NCBI RefSeq assembly: GCF_019038415.1
Contig: NZ_JAFKRG010000034.1
Coordinates: 1 to 64,000 of the forward strand
DNA length: 64,000 nucleotides
Reading direction: 5' to 3'
DNA from: Synechococcus sp. CCY 9618
Lineage (GTDB): Bacteria > Cyanobacteriota > Cyanobacteriia > PCC-6307 > Cyanobiaceae
Shown: positions 45,845-56,312 of the stretch, one piece after another
Numbering within the stretch: position 1 is the first letter of the stretch
How the letters are laid out: every line of letters starts with the position of its first letter
Position numbers and translations under genes: made by a program
Notes under the pieces: generated by a model
Told to the model about the DNA's origin: nothing
Database searches by the model: none
The model's input: only the letters and a program-made list of their open reading frames with translations

Positions 45845-47574
45845 GCCCCCCTCCCGATCGCCGCAGCGACCGTCGCTCCGACCGTCGTCCCGATCGCCGT
45901 CCTGAGCCAGGCGCCGACCGCACCCCCCGCCGGCTCGGCTCCGGAGCCGGAGGCCGCCCGGTGGGCCGCGGTTCCGCTTCCGCCCGCCCCCGCCGTCCGG
46001 GAGGTGCCTATGGCCGGGACAAACCGCCCTACGACCGCGAAGGGGGCGGAGAGCGGGGCCGTGAGCGTGGCAGTGAGCGCCCCGGTGGTGCCGACCGCTT
46101 CGGCGCCGGCGAACGGTCGGGCGGTTCTGCCTATGGCCGCCGCCCTTACGAGGCCCGTCCCGACAGCGATGGTTCCTTCTCCCCCCGCGGTGGCGAGAGC
46201 CGTCCCCCGCGCGAGCGTCGTGGCGGCGACCGCTTCCCTGCCTCCCGTCCGGCCTTCGGCCGTTCTGGCCCTGGGACCGGCCGCCCGGGCATGGGCCGTC
46301 CCGGCACCGGCCGGCCCGGTGCCGTGCGCCGCGGGCCGGCCCTGTTCCGGGACGCCGACCGGGCTCCCCGGGCCTTCCAGGGGCGCCCGGGGCAGGAGGG
46401 TCCCGAGTCCGATGGCTCCGATGTGGATTTCCGCGGCGAAGCCAGTGCCTTCGCCGCCGCCGCCCCCAGCGACCTGATCTGGGGACGCCACACCACCCAG
46501 GCGACCCTGGAGAGCGGCCGGCCGATCCACCGGGTCTGGTGCACGCCCGAGATGCGCTTCAGTCCCCGTTTCCTGCAGCTGCTGCGGGATGCCAAGGCCT
46601 CCGGCGTGCTGGTGGAGGAGGTTACCTGGGCCCGGCTGGGCCAGCTCACCGGCGGCGCGGTCCACCAGGGCATCGTGCTCCAGCCGGCCGCCGCCGAGAC
46701 CCTCGACCTGGGCAGCCTCATCGACGGCTGCCGCGCCATCGGCGAGGCCCCGCTGCTGATCGCGGTGGACGGTCTCACCGATCCTCAGAACCTGGGGGCG
46801 ATCGTCCGCAGCGCCGAGGCTCTCGGCGCCCACGGCATGGTGCTGCCCCAGCGTCGCAACGCCGGCCTCACCGGTTCGGTGGCCAAGGTGGCCGCCGGAG
46901 CGCTGGAGCACCTGCCGGTGGCCCGGGTGGTCAACCTGAACCGTTCCCTCGACACCCTCAAGCAGGAGGGCTATCGGGTGGTGGGCCTCGCCGAGGAAGG
47001 CACGGTCAGCCTGGAGGAGGTGGACCTGGAGGGTCCCCTGGTGGTGGTCACGGGTTCCGAAGGCGATGGCCTCTCCCTCCTCACCCGCCGTTCCTGCGAC
47101 CAGCTGGTGCGCATCCCCCTGCGGGGGGCCACCCCCAGTCTGAACGCCTCGGTGGCCACCGCCCTGCTGCTCTACGAGGTGGCCCGTCGCGGCTGGATGC
47201 GCGGCCTTCGGGGTTCCGCCCCGGCCCCGAGGATCGTGCGACCCTCCATGCCTGCGCCGCCCGATCCCGAGCCGGAGGCCCTGGCCGAGCCGCCCGCCCT
47301 CGATACACCCGCCGAGCCGCCTGCCCCGGCCACACCCTCTCCAGAACCCGCCCCGGACTCAGCTTCCGAGATCTCCGCGGACCTGGAATCCGTCCCGCCG
47401 GCGCCACTCGAACCGGCACCCTCTGAAGTGGCGTCAGCTGCCGAGGAAGAACCCCGGGCGCTTGAGGATGGTCTGCCCGTGGCCGAGCCGCCGCCCCCCG
47501 CGTCGGGCGCCTCTGAGTCGCTGCCCTACCCGATCGTTCCTCCCTCAGGTTTCGATGGCGACATCCGCCTCTGA
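45841..47574 (+). CDS. rlmB: SpoU-family 23S rRNA methyltransferase (RlmB type) with long charged arms
   Basis: 577 residues, more than twice the usual RlmB length. Residues 1 to about 205 are Arg/Gly/Pro-rich with GRPG repeats; the enzyme core starts at about 211 (DLIWGRHTTQ) with motif 1 DGLTDPQNLGAIVRSAE, motif 2 TGSEGDGLS and motif 3 IPLRGATPSLNASVATALLLYE; the tail from about 460 is Pro/Ala/Glu-rich and strongly acidic. The core should 2'-O-methylate G2251 of 23S rRNA (E. coli number). Coupled to mini-RNase III. Confidence 0.9.
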   Translation: MSPPPDRRSDRRSDRRPDRRPEPGADRTPRRLGSGAGGRPVGRGSASARPRRPGGAYGRDKPPYDREGGGERGRERGSERPGGADRFGAGERSGGSAYGRRPYEARPDSDGSFSPRGGESRPPRERRGGDRFPASRPAFGRSGPGTGRPGMGRPGTGRPGAVRRGPALFRDADRAPRAFQGRPGQEGPESDGSDVDFRGEASAFAAAAPSDLIWGRHTTQATLESGRPIHRVWCTPEMRFSPRFLQLLRDAKASGVLVEEVTWARLGQLTGGAVHQGIVLQPAAAETLDLGSLIDGCRAIGEAPLLIAVDGLTDPQNLGAIVRSAEALGAHGMVLPQRRNAGLTGSVAKVAAGALEHLPVARVVNLNRSLDTLKQEGYRVVGLAEEGTVSLEEVDLEGPLVVVTGSEGDGLSLLTRRSCDQLVRIPLRGATPSLNASVATALLLYEVARRGWMRGLRGSAPAPRIVRPSMPAPPDPEPEALAEPPALDTPAEPPAPATPSPEPAPDSASEISADLESVPPAPLEPAPSEVASAAEEEPRALEDGLPVAEPPPPASGASESLPYPIVPPSGFDGDIRL

Positions 47575-47634
47575 CTCCTCCGGGGGAGTGGTCCCAGCGG
47601 CCCCCCAGAATGGGACCCTCGCTGCTCCTGCTCC

Positions 47635-47886
47635 ATGAATCCGCTGCTCTGGCCCATGCGCGGTATCGCCAATGGGTTGGGCCTGGCCTGGTGGGCGCGG
47701 GTGGAGACCCGCTCCCCCGACGCGGTGTACTGGTTCGGTCCCTTCGTGCGTCGCCAGACGCTGGAGCAGGCCCTGCCGTCCTTCCTCGACGACCTGCGCT
47801 CGGAGTCGCCCGCCTCCCTGGAGCACCGCTGCCTGCGCACCGGCCGCGGAGAGCCCCTCACCGAATCGCCGGATCTGGCCGACTGA
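47635..47886 (+). CDS. DUF1816 protein
   Basis: 83 residues. The hallmark WWARVETRSPDAVYWFGPF (about 19-37) identifies the cyanobacterial DUF1816 family, which includes small phycobilisome-linker-like CpcD-related proteins; a linker role is not shown here. A conserved-looking EQALPSFLDDL follows. It lies between rlmB and gatA, all forward. Confidence 0.82.
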   Translation: MNPLLWPMRGIANGLGLAWWARVETRSPDAVYWFGPFVRRQTLEQALPSFLDDLRSESPASLEHRCLRTGRGEPLTESPDLAD

Positions 47887-47904
47887 TAGCGTCCATCCCA
47901 GCGG

Positions 47905-49389
47905 ATGAGCGGTTGGATGGGCATCGCCGAATGGCGGCAGCGGCTTCGGCGGGGAGAGGTGTCGGCCCGGGAACTCACCGATCGCCACCTGGCCCGCATC
48001 GCAGTGGTGGACCCCACCCTTCACGCCTTTCTGGAGATCACCAGTGAGCGGGCCAGGGCCGATGCCGACCGCATCGACGCCGCCCGGGCTGCCGGGGATC
48101 CCCTGCCGCCCCTGGCTGGCATCCCTCTGGCGATCAAGGACAACCTCTGCACCCGGGGCATCCGCACCACCTGCTCCAGCCGCATGCTGGAGACCTTCGT
48201 GCCCCCCTACGAATCGACGGTGACCGACCGGCTCTGGCAGGCCGGTGCCGTGCTGCTGGGCAAGACCAACCTCGACGAGTTCGCCATGGGCAGCTCCACC
48301 GAGACCTCCGCCTTCGGCGCCAGCCGTAACCCATGGAATCCGGACCGGGTTCCCGGTGGCAGCTCCGGGGGCAGTGCGGCCGCCGTCGCTGCCGGTGAGT
48401 GCCTCGCTTCCCTCGGCTCCGACACCGGGGGCTCCATCCGCCAGCCCGCCAGCTTCTGCGGTGTGGTGGGTCTCAAGCCCACCTATGGCCGGGTGAGCCG
48501 CTGGGGCCTGGTGGCTTTCGCCTCCTCCCTCGACCAGGTGGGGCCCTTCAGCACCAGCGTGGCCGATGCCGCCGAGCTGCTGCAGGTGATCGCCGGGGAG
48601 GATCCCAGGGACGCCACCTGCCTGCGGGCTCCGGTGCCCGACTACAGCGCTGATCTGGAGAAGCCCATCGCCGGCCTGCGGGTGGGGCTGATCCGGGAGT
48701 GCTTCGACCAGGAGGGTCTCGATCCCGAAGTGAAGGCCTCGGTGCTGGCGGCCGCCGCCCAGCTGGAGGCCCTGGGCTGCGAACTGGCGGACGTGAGCTG
48801 CCCCCGTTTCAACGACGGCATCGCCACCTACTACGTCATCGCCCCGTCGGAGGCCTCCGCCAACCTGGCCCGCTATGACGGCGTCAAGTACGGCTACCGG
48901 GCCGCTGCCGGCGAGCCGGGCAGCGACGGCCTGGCGGCCATGACCGCCCGCAGCCGGGCCGAGGGCTTCGGCGAGGAGGTGCAGCGCCGCATCCTGATCG
49001 GCACCTATGCCCTCTCCGCCGGCTATGTGGATGCCTACTACAAGAAAGCCCAGCAGGTGCGCACATTGATCCGCCGCGACTTCGATCGCGCCTTCGAAAC
49101 GGTCGACGTGCTGCTCACCCCCACGTCTCCCACCACCGCGTTCCCCAGCGGCTCCCACGCCGGTGATCCCCTGGCCATGTACCTGGCCGACCTGCTCACG
49201 ATTCCCGCCAACCTGGCCGGCCTGCCGGCCATCAGCGTGCCCTGCGGGTTTGATGCGGCGGGATTGCCCATCGGCCTGCAACTGATCACCGGTGTGCTCG
49301 AGGAACCGAAGCTGCTGCAGGTGGCCCACCAGTACGAACGGGCGGCGGCGGTGATGGCCCGGCGACCCGCGGCCCCGCTGGTGCCCTGA
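47905..49389 (+). CDS. gatA: Glutamyl-tRNA(Gln) amidotransferase subunit A
   Basis: 494 residues, amidase signature family. Ser-cisSer-Lys triad: Lys in PLAIKDNLC (about 78), Ser in [10 protein letters not shown] and Ser in [10 protein letters not shown] (about 178). It works with GatB and GatC to make Gln-tRNA from Glu-tRNA. TAGCGT at 47887-47892 is a plausible -10 just upstream. Confidence 0.96.
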   Translation: MSGWMGIAEWRQRLRRGEVSARELTDRHLARIAVVDPTLHAFLEITSERARADADRIDAARAAGDPLPPLAGIPLAIKDNLCTRGIRTTCSSRMLETFVPPYESTVTDRLWQAGAVLLGKTNLDEFAMGSSTETSAFGASRNPWNPDRVPGGSSGGSAAAVAAGECLASLGSDTGGSIRQPASFCGVVGLKPTYGRVSRWGLVAFASSLDQVGPFSTSVADAAELLQVIAGEDPRDATCLRAPVPDYSADLEKPIAGLRVGLIRECFDQEGLDPEVKASVLAAAAQLEALGCELADVSCPRFNDGIATYYVIAPSEASANLARYDGVKYGYRAAAGEPGSDGLAAMTARSRAEGFGEEVQRRILIGTYALSAGYVDAYYKKAQQVRTLIRRDFDRAFETVDVLLTPTSPTTAFPSGSHAGDPLAMYLADLLTIPANLAGLPAISVPCGFDAAGLPIGLQLITGVLEEPKLLQVAHQYERAAAVMARRPAAPLVP

Positions 49390-49483
49390 CCCCATATCTG
49401 GTGTGCAAGGCCGCGCCAGGGGCTCCCATGACCCCGAATGTTGCGTGCCCCCTTACCCTGGGTTCCACCAGGACGCGTTCCCG

Positions 49484-52400
49484 TTGGCCTTTGTTCCGCT
49501 CCACAACCACAGTGACTACAGCCTGCTGGACGGGGCCTCCCAGCTGCCGGCGATGGTGGCGCGGGCCGTCGAATTGGGCATGCCGGCCCTGGCCCTCACC
49601 GACCACGGGGTGATGTATGGCGCCATCGAGCTGCTGAAGCTCTGCATGAAGGCGGGCATCAAGCCGATCATCGGCAACGAGATGTACGTCATCAACGGCT
49701 CGATCGACGATCCCCAGCCGAAGAAGGAGCGCCGGTACCACCTGGTGGTGCTGGCCAAGAATGCCGTCGGCTACCGCAACCTGGTGAAGCTCACCAGCAT
49801 CAGCCACCTGCGTGGCATGCGCGGCCGTGGCATCTTCGCGCGGGCCTGCATCGATAAAGCTCTGCTGAAGCAGTACAGCGAGGGCCTGATGGTGGCCACC
49901 GCCTGCCTGGGCGGGGAGATCCCCCAGGCGATCCTGCGGGGCCGCCCCGATGTGGCCCGGGAGGTGGCGCTCTGGTACCGGGAGGTGTTCGCTGACGACT
50001 TCTACCTGGAGATCCAGGACCATGGCGGCCTCGAGGACCGCATCGTCAACGTCGGCATGGCCCAGCTCAGCGCCGAACTGGGCATCCCGCTGGTCGCCAC
50101 CAACGACGCCCATTACCTCACCAGCAACGACGTGGAGGCCCACGACGCCCTGCTGTGCGTGCTCACCGGCAAGCTGATCAGCGACGAGAAGCGCCTGCGC
50201 TACACCGGCACTGAATACATCAAGAGCGAGGCGGAGATGGCCGCCCTCTTCGCCGACCATCTGGCGCCGGAGGTGATCGCCGAGGCGATCACCTCCACCG
50301 CCCGGGTGGCCGAGAAGGTGGAGGACTACGACATCCTGGGCCGCCAGCAGATGCCCCGCTTCCCGATCCCCGAGGGCCACACCCCGGTGAGTTACCTCAG
50401 CGAGGTGAGCCACCGGGGGCTGCGGGCGCGGCTGTCCCTGGTCGAGGATGCCCCCATCGAACCGGCCTACGGCGAACGGCTGGCCTTCGAGCTGCAGGTG
50501 ATGGAGCAGATGGGTTTTCCCACCTACTTCCTGGTGGTGTGGGACTACATCCGCTTCGCCCGGGAACAGGGCATTCCGGTGGGGCCGGGCCGCGGCTCGG
50601 CCGCCGGTTCCCTGGTGGCCTATTCCCTCGGCATCACCAACATCGACCCGGTGGAGCACGGCCTGCTGTTCGAGCGCTTCCTCAACCCGGAACGCAAGTC
50701 GATGCCTGACATCGACACCGACTTCTGCATCGAGCGGCGCGGCGAGGTGATCGAGTACGTGACCCGCCGCTACGGCGAAGACAAAGTCGCCCAGATCATC
50801 ACCTTCAACCGCATGACCTCCAAGGCCGTGCTCAAGGATGTGGCCCGGGTGCTCGACATTCCCTACGGCGAGGCCGACCGGCTTGCCAAGCTGATCCCCG
50901 TGGCCCGGGGCAAACCGGCCAAGCTGGCCGAGATGGTCGGGCCTGACTCCCCGGCCCCCGAGTTCCGCGAGAAATACGAGAACGATCCCAAGGTGCGCCA
51001 CTGGGTGGACCTGGCCCGTCGCATCGAGGGCACCAACAAGACCTTCGGTGTCCATGCCGCCGGGGTGGTGATCGCCGCCGAGCCCCTCGATGAACTGGTG
51101 CCCCTGCAGCGCAACAACGACGGTCAGGTGATCACCCAGTACTTCATGGAGGACGTGGAGGCGATGGGCCTGCTGAAGATGGACTTCCTGGGCCTCAAGA
51201 ACCTCACCATGATCGAGAAGACGATCGAGCTGGTGGCCCGCTCCGAGGGCGAGCGCCTCGATCCCGACGCCCTGCCGGCCAACGATCCCGGCACCTACGC
51301 CCTGCTGGCTCGGGGCGATCTGGAGGGCATCTTCCAGCTGGAATCCAGCGGCATGCGCCAGATCGTGCGCGATCTCAAGCCCTCCTCCCTGGAGGACATC
51401 TCCTCGATCCTGGCCCTCTACCGGCCGGGGCCCCTGGATGCGGGCCTGATCCCCAAGTTCATCAACCGCAAGCACGGCCGTGAGGCCATCGAGGTGGCCC
51501 ACGCCAAGCTCGAGCCGATCCTGAAGGAGACCTACGGGATCATGGTCTACCAGGAGCAGATCATGCGGATCGCCCAGGATCTGGCCGGCTATTCCCTCGG
51601 CGAAGCCGACCTGCTGCGGCGCGCCATGGGCAAGAAGAAGGTGTCGGAGATGCAGAAGCACCGCCAGCAGTTCGTCGGCGGCGCCACCGATCGGGGCGTG
51701 GAGGGGGCCGTCGCCGAGGCTCTCTTCGATCAGATGGTGCTGTTCGCCGAATACTGCTTCAACAAGAGCCACTCCACCGCCTACGGGGCCGTCACCTACC
51801 AGACCGCCTACCTCAAGGCCCACCACCCTGTGGCCTACATGGCCGCCCTGCTGACGGTGAACGCCGGGGCCAGCGACAAGGTGCAGCGCTACATCGCCAA
51901 CTGCCTGGCCATGGGCATCGAGGTGATGCCGCCGGATGTGAACGCCTCCGGCATCGACTTCACGCCGGTGGGCAAGAAGATCCTTTTCGGCCTCTCGGCC
52001 GTGCGCAACCTGGGCGACGGGGCCATCCGCCAGCTGATCGAGGCCCGCGCCACTGACGGACCCTTTCTGCATCTGGCCGATCTCTGCGACCGCCTCTCCG
52101 GCCAGCAACTCAACCGCCGGGCGATCGAATCGCTGATCCACTGCGGCGCCCTCGACGGCCTCGAGCCCAAGGCCAACCGGGCCCAGCTGATGGCCGATCT
52201 GGATCTGGTGCTCGACTGGGCCAGTTCCCGGGCCCGCGACCGGGCCAGCGGCCAGGGCAACCTGTTCGATCTGTTCGCCGGGGCCGGCGACGGGGCGGCG
52301 CCCGTGGCGGCTCCCGCCCCGCCGAAGGCGGCACCGGTCCCGGACTACCCCCCCACCGAGAAGCTGAAGCTCGAAAAGGAGCTGCTCGGCTTCTACATCT

Positions 52401-53002
52401 CCGACCACCCCCTGCGCCAGCTGGCCTCCCAGGTGCGTCTGCTCACACCCATCGGCCTGGCCAACCTGGAGGAGATGGCCGACAAGGCCAAGGTGAGCGT
52501 GGTGGTGATGGTGAGCGAGATCCGCCAGGTGACCACCCGCAAGGGGGACCGCATGGCCGTGCTGCAGCTGGAGGATCTCACCGGCGCCTGCGAAGCGGTG
52601 GTGTTCCCCAAGAGCTATGCGCGCCTGGCCGACCACCTGATGGTGGATGCCCGCCTGCTGCTCTGGGCCGGCGTCGATCGCCGCGACGACCGGGTGCAGC
52701 TGCTTGTCGACGACTGCCGCAGCATCGAGGACCTGCAGCTGGTGATGGTGGAGCTGGCCCCGGAGCAGGCCGGAGACATCGCCGTGCAGCATCGCCTGCG
52801 CGAGTGCCTCACCCGCCACCGCCCCGGCCAGGAGGAGGCGGGGGTGCGGGTGCCGGTGGTGGCCCTGGTGAAGCAGCAGAACGAAACCCGTTTCGTGCGC
52901 CTGGGGGGCCAGTTCTGTGTCGCCGACGCCCAGGCGGCCGTCCAGACCCTGGGGTCTGCGGATTTCAGGGCCTGGCTGCGCTCACCCCTGGGGGCTGCCT
53001 GA
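49484..53002 (+). CDS. dnaE: DNA polymerase III alpha subunit
   Basis: 1172 residues, full-length C-family replicase. PHP domain begins [14 protein letters not shown]; palm motif [12 protein letters not shown] near 367-378 and MPDIDTDFC near 407-415 carry catalytic Asp residues; a C-terminal OB-fold domain follows. TTG at 49484 ([10 protein letters not shown]) is preferred: AGGA lies 10 nt upstream and TACCCT (49454-49459) is a possible -10, which excludes the longer start near 49403. The split-intein site is uninterrupted (EY-CFN at Cys758). Overlaps the convergent PAM68 gene by 21 bp. Confidence 0.96.
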   Translation: MAFVPLHNHSDYSLLDGASQLPAMVARAVELGMPALALTDHGVMYGAIELLKLCMKAGIKPIIGNEMYVINGSIDDPQPKKERRYHLVVLAKNAVGYRNLVKLTSISHLRGMRGRGIFARACIDKALLKQYSEGLMVATACLGGEIPQAILRGRPDVAREVALWYREVFADDFYLEIQDHGGLEDRIVNVGMAQLSAELGIPLVATNDAHYLTSNDVEAHDALLCVLTGKLISDEKRLRYTGTEYIKSEAEMAALFADHLAPEVIAEAITSTARVAEKVEDYDILGRQQMPRFPIPEGHTPVSYLSEVSHRGLRARLSLVEDAPIEPAYGERLAFELQVMEQMGFPTYFLVVWDYIRFAREQGIPVGPGRGSAAGSLVAYSLGITNIDPVEHGLLFERFLNPERKSMPDIDTDFCIERRGEVIEYVTRRYGEDKVAQIITFNRMTSKAVLKDVARVLDIPYGEADRLAKLIPVARGKPAKLAEMVGPDSPAPEFREKYENDPKVRHWVDLARRIEGTNKTFGVHAAGVVIAAEPLDELVPLQRNNDGQVITQYFMEDVEAMGLLKMDFLGLKNLTMIEKTIELVARSEGERLDPDALPANDPGTYALLARGDLEGIFQLESSGMRQIVRDLKPSSLEDISSILALYRPGPLDAGLIPKFINRKHGREAIEVAHAKLEPILKETYGIMVYQEQIMRIAQDLAGYSLGEADLLRRAMGKKKVSEMQKHRQQFVGGATDRGVEGAVAEALFDQMVLFAEYCFNKSHSTAYGAVTYQTAYLKAHHPVAYMAALLTVNAGASDKVQRYIANCLAMGIEVMPPDVNASGIDFTPVGKKILFGLSAVRNLGDGAIRQLIEARATDGPFLHLADLCDRLSGQQLNRRAIESLIHCGALDGLEPKANRAQLMADLDLVLDWASSRARDRASGQGNLFDLFAGAGDGAAPVAAPAPPKAAPVPDYPPTEKLKLEKELLGFYISDHPLRQLASQVRLLTPIGLANLEEMADKAKVSVVVMVSEIRQVTTRKGDRMAVLQLEDLTGACEAVVFPKSYARLADHLMVDARLLLWAGVDRRDDRVQLLVDDCRSIEDLQLVMVELAPEQAGDIAVQHRLRECLTRHRPGQEEAGVRVPVVALVKQQNETRFVRLGGQFCVADAQAAVQTLGSADFRAWLRSPLGAA

Positions 53003-53410
53003 GCCGCCGCTGCCCTGGCGCATGGCCCGCACCGAGGCCCGCACCCTGCTGATGTTGATGCCGATCTGCTCCAGGCCCAGCAGGCTGCCGGGGCCGTCCT
53101 CCCAGCTGGCGGAGAGCACCCCGTAGCTGAGACCCAGCAGGCCCAGCAGGAAGAAGGCGCCGGAACCCACCAGCGTGAGGCCGGGGGGGATGTCGAGCAC
53201 CCCGCGGCTCACCAGCAGGTAGCTGGCCACGAACACGGCCATGCCCAGAGCCGTTGGGGTGCCGGTGGCGATGGCGATGCGCCGCACCATGCGACTGGCC
53301 ACCGCATCGGGGATCACCTGCTGGCGGGGAGCTGGGCGGGTCTTGCCGGGGTTCGGCCCACCCCCGGCTGGGGCGGTGCCGAAGGCTTTCGGGCGGGGCC
53401 GACGGGCCAT
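52982..53410 (-). CDS. PAM68-like photosystem II assembly protein (DUF3464)
   Basis: 142 residues. A basic N-terminus is followed by two membrane segments (about 50-70 and 78-98) and the family motif [21 protein letters not shown]68 homologues help assemble photosystem II and load chlorophyll into CP47 in the thylakoid. It lies 10 bp downstream of rpsO in a ruvA-rpsO-PAM68 series. Confidence 0.88.
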   Translation of the reverse strand: MARRPRPKAFGTAPAGGGPNPGKTRPAPRQQVIPDAVASRMVRRIAIATGTPTALGMAVFVASYLLVSRGVLDIPPGLTLVGSGAFFLLGLLGLSYGVLSASWEDGPGSLLGLEQIGINISRVRASVRAMRQGSGGSGSPQG

Positions 53411-53420
53411 CGGAACGACC

Positions 53421-53690
53421 TCAGCCGCGAATGCCGAGCTTGGCGATCAGGGTGGCGTAACGCTCTTCGCTCTGGGCGCGCAGGTAGCCCAGCAGCCGCT
53501 TGCGGCGGCCGATCATCTTGAGCAGGCCCTGGCGGGAGGAGAAGTCGTGGATGTTCTTCTGCAGATGGCCACTGAGTTGCTGGATCCGCTCGCTCAACAT
53601 CGCGACCTGCACCTCCACCGATCCGGTGTCAGTGCCGTGGGCCTGATGGGAATTGATCAGTTCCTGTTTCTGGGTGGTGGAGAGCGGCAT
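53421..53690 (-). CDS. rpsO: 30S ribosomal protein S15
   Basis: 89 residues from the ATG at 53690. [19 protein letters not shown] at about 18-36 and the basic [11 protein letters not shown] are the S15 rRNA-binding features. Primary binder of 16S rRNA in the small subunit platform. An upstream TAAGGT (reverse; 53724-53729) is a candidate -10. Confidence 0.97.
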   Translation of the reverse strand: MPLSTTQKQELINSHQAHGTDTGSVEVQVAMLSERIQQLSGHLQKNIHDFSSRQGLLKMIGRRKRLLGYLRAQSEERYATLIAKLGIRG

Positions 53691-53764
53691 GGGCGGATCG
53701 GGGCCCGGACGGTGCAAACCAACACCTTAACGTGCGGCCCGATGACCTCCCCGTCCCGCCGCGC

Positions 53765-54418
53765 TCAGGCCACGGCACGGGACAGCCAGCGCAGACTCTC
53801 CCGCAGCCAGTCGTCGGGGCCGGCCGCCCCATCCAGGCCGGCGGTGGCCACCGCCCGCAGGGCCCGGTGGATCTCCAGGGGCTCGTAGCCCAGGGCCGCC
53901 AGGGTGATCTGCACCTCATCCCGGCAGGGACCGGAGGGGGAGGACGGTGCTCCGGTGGCGAGTTCCTCATCTCCCTCCAGGGGATCGACCAGTCCGGTGA
54001 AGCGGTCCTGCAGCTTGCGGCGCAGTTCCACCGACAACCGCTCGGCCGTGCGTTTCCCCACCCCGGGGGCCTGGCAGAGGCTGCGCAGGTCGGCGTGGAC
54101 GATGGCGCGCACCAGGGCGTCCACCTCCAGCACCCCGAGCAACCCCAGGGCCATCTGGGGTCCCACGCCGCTGACTGCCACCAGTTCGCGGAACAGGTCC
54201 CTCTCCTGGCGGGTGGCGAAGCCGTAGAGGGTCCAGCCGTCGTCGCGGATGCTGTGGTGCACATGCAGGCCCAGGTCGGCGCCGGGCTCAGGCAGCCGTT
54301 GCCACTGGCGCAGGGTCAGCTGCACCTCGTAACCCACCCCCTGGCAGATCAGCAGCACCCCGCATCGGTGGGCCTGCTGCCATGGTTCGGCCAGTCGCCC
54401 CTGCAGCCAGCCGATCAT
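53765..54418 (-). CDS. ruvA: Holliday junction DNA helicase subunit RuvA
   Basis: 217 residues from the ATG at 54418 (MIGWLQGRL). OB-fold domain, then two helix-hairpin-helix motifs (SGVGPQMALGLL near 100 and APGVGKRTAERL near 138) and a C-terminal three-helix domain that contacts RuvB. It binds four-way junctions during recombination repair. Divergent from a lipoprotein gene. Confidence 0.93.
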   Translation of the reverse strand: MIGWLQGRLAEPWQQAHRCGVLLICQGVGYEVQLTLRQWQRLPEPGADLGLHVHHSIRDDGWTLYGFATRQERDLFRELVAVSGVGPQMALGLLGVLEVDALVRAIVHADLRSLCQAPGVGKRTAERLSVELRRKLQDRFTGLVDPLEGDEELATGAPSSPSGPCRDEVQITLAALGYEPLEIHRALRAVATAGLDGAAGPDDWLRESLRWLSRAVA

Positions 54419-54440
54419 GGTCCAACGTGCGTCGGCCCCC

Positions 54441-54908
54441 ATGCTGCCCCTTCTGCCAAGCCCCCAGCGCCCGCGGTCGGCGCTGGCCTCCCTGGTGCTG
54501 GCACCGCTGCTGGCCCTGCTGCTGCTGCTGGGAGGCTGCTCCAGGGTGGGCCAGCCCCCCCGGAGCGTGCTGCTCGAGGCCCTCTCCCTGCAGATTCAGC
54601 TCACCCAGGGGGCCATCGCCGAGGCCCTGGAACTGGAGGCCGGCGGTCTGCCCGAGGTGAGCCGGGTGCGGGTCGAACAGCAGGAGGCCGTTCCGATCGG
54701 GGATGGCCGTGGTCTGCACCTGGCCGGTCGCTTCGACTGGCGGCTGCCGGGCGACCCCATCCGGGTCGACAGTCCGTTCGAGCTGTACCTGGAGCGGGGT
54801 GTCAAGGGCCAGAGCTGGCGCCTGGCCCGCCCCAGCGGCAGCGGGGACGGCAGCCGCCAGGCGTGGATCACCGATCCCCTCCCCCTGCCGGGCCGGTCAC
54901 GGGGTTGA
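54441..54908 (+). CDS. Putative lipoprotein, hypothetical
   Basis: 155 residues from the ATG at 54441. Hydrophobic signal (about 12-31) ending in a lipobox LLGGC with the modified Cys near 32. The mature domain (about 110 residues) has alternating hydrophobic and charged strands and RVEQQEAVPIGDGRGLHL; no family recognised. An upstream ATG at 54417 overlaps the ruvA start and is less likely. The 3' end overlaps the convergent antiporter gene by 12 bp. Confidence 0.72.
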   Translation: MLPLLPSPQRPRSALASLVLAPLLALLLLLGGCSRVGQPPRSVLLEALSLQIQLTQGAIAEALELEAGGLPEVSRVRVEQQEAVPIGDGRGLHLAGRFDWRLPGDPIRVDSPFELYLERGVKGQSWRLARPSGSGDGSRQAWITDPLPLPGRSRG

Positions 54909-56294
54909 GGTCAGTTGCTCATCGGCGGTGAGTCCAAGCCAGCGGGACATGTGGGGGAGGGTGAGCCCCTGCACGAGCAGGTTGATCACCACCACGCAGA
55001 AAACGATGCCTCCCGCGTTCTGCACCAGGCTGGGAACGGTCGCCGGGTCCATCCCCCGCACGCGGGGGATGGCGTCGACCATGACGAAACTCAGGGCCAG
55101 GGGAACAGCCCCCCGCAGACCGCACCAGGAGACCAGCAGCGACTCCCGCAGGCTGAAGGGCGAAAATCGCTGCAGCAGCAGCACACTCACCGGCCGGGCC
55201 ACCAGCATCATGCCGATGGCGACGACGATCCCCTCGGGGACCGCGGGCAGGATCGTGAGCGGGTCGATGCTGAGGCCGAAGATCAGGAACACGGTGATCT
55301 CGGTCATGTTGTTGAAGGGCAGCAGGGTCTGCTGCAGGGCCTCCGGGGTGATCTTTTCGTTGCTGTAGCTGTGATTGCTGAGCATCAGGCCGGCCACGTA
55401 GGCGCTGATGAACCCGGATCCCCCCAGGATCTCCGCCATTCCGTAGGCGATCAGGCCGATGGAGACGCCCAGGATCAGCAGCTGGCTGGTGTCGCGTACC
55501 AGCTGATTGAGGCTGAAGCGCCCCAGATAACTGACGATCACCCCGATCAGCAGGCCGGAACCGATCTTCTGCAGGAACATCTGCACCTCCCCCAGCACCA
55601 GCTCATGCCCGCTGGTGCCGTTTCCGACGGCCGTCAGCCCGATCACCAGCCCCAGGAAAAGAATGGCGGTGGGATCGTTGACGGAGGATTCGAACTGCAC
55701 CAGGGCCGCCAGCCGGCGCGGAATCGCCCTCGGAACCGACTGCAGCACGTTCACCGTCGCTCCCGCATCCGTGGAGCCGAGGCAGGCGGCGATCAGCATG
55801 GCCACCGAGACAGGGATCTGGCGGAATCCGAGCTCAATCCCGCCGGCATCGGGGGAGGCCACGAACCAGACGATCAGCCCCAGAATCAGGGTGGAGAAGA
55901 TCACACCGCCCACCGCCAGAATGATGCCATATTCAAGAAAGCCGCGAATCGATCGGATCTCGGTTTCAAGTCCTGCATTGAACAGCAGGATCGACAGACT
56001 CAGCACCTGCAGGCGTTCGATGGCTCCGTGGCTGAACAGGGTGTAGGAGGGATTGATGACAAATCCGAAAAGCAGCACCCCGAGGATGGCTGGTATGCCG
56101 ATCTTCAGTGAGAATCGACTGATCGCCAGGGTGCCGAGGAAGAGGCCCCCGATGATCACCATCATCAGCGGTAGAGATATGGAATTCTGCAGAACAGATG
56201 ATGTGAGCAATGGCGTTTCGGGCGCCTCATCGACCGCTGCGACCAGCGTTGCCAGCCAGGGATTCAGAGCGCTGGGCTGAGCGATTGACAGCAA
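54897..56294 (-). CDS. CPA1-type Na+(K+)/H+ antiporter
   Basis: 465 residues, about 12 membrane segments. The CPA1 motif ESSVNDPTAI (about 202-211) has the ion-binding Asn-Asp pair; LFNAGLETEI and CGLRGAVPLALS are also typical. There is no C-terminal TrkA domain. It would exchange cytoplasmic Na+ or K+ for protons. TTG start. The 5' third is noticeably less GC-rich than neighbouring genes. Confidence 0.9.
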   Translation of the reverse strand: MLSIAQPSALNPWLATLVAAVDEAPETPLLTSSVLQNSISLPLMMVIIGGLFLGTLAISRFSLKIGIPAILGVLLFGFVINPSYTLFSHGAIERLQVLSLSILLFNAGLETEIRSIRGFLEYGIILAVGGVIFSTLILGLIVWFVASPDAGGIELGFRQIPVSVAMLIAACLGSTDAGATVNVLQSVPRAIPRRLAALVQFESSVNDPTAILFLGLVIGLTAVGNGTSGHELVLGEVQMFLQKIGSGLLIGVIVSYLGRFSLNQLVRDTSQLLILGVSIGLIAYGMAEILGGSGFISAYVAGLMLSNHSYSNEKITPEALQQTLLPFNNMTEITVFLIFGLSIDPLTILPAVPEGIVVAIGMMLVARPVSVLLLQRFSPFSLRESLLVSWCGLRGAVPLALSFVMVDAIPRVRGMDPATVPSLVQNAGGIVFCVVVINLLVQGLTLPHMSRWLGLTADEQLTSTP

Positions 56295-56312
56295 GTGCAG
56301 GGTGCCGGGGGC

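Noticed and set aside
49286-52819. 1177-residue open frame antisense to dnaE
   Set aside because: Composition is His/Gln/Gly/Val heavy with no recognisable domain; it is a shadow of GC-biased third positions in dnaE.
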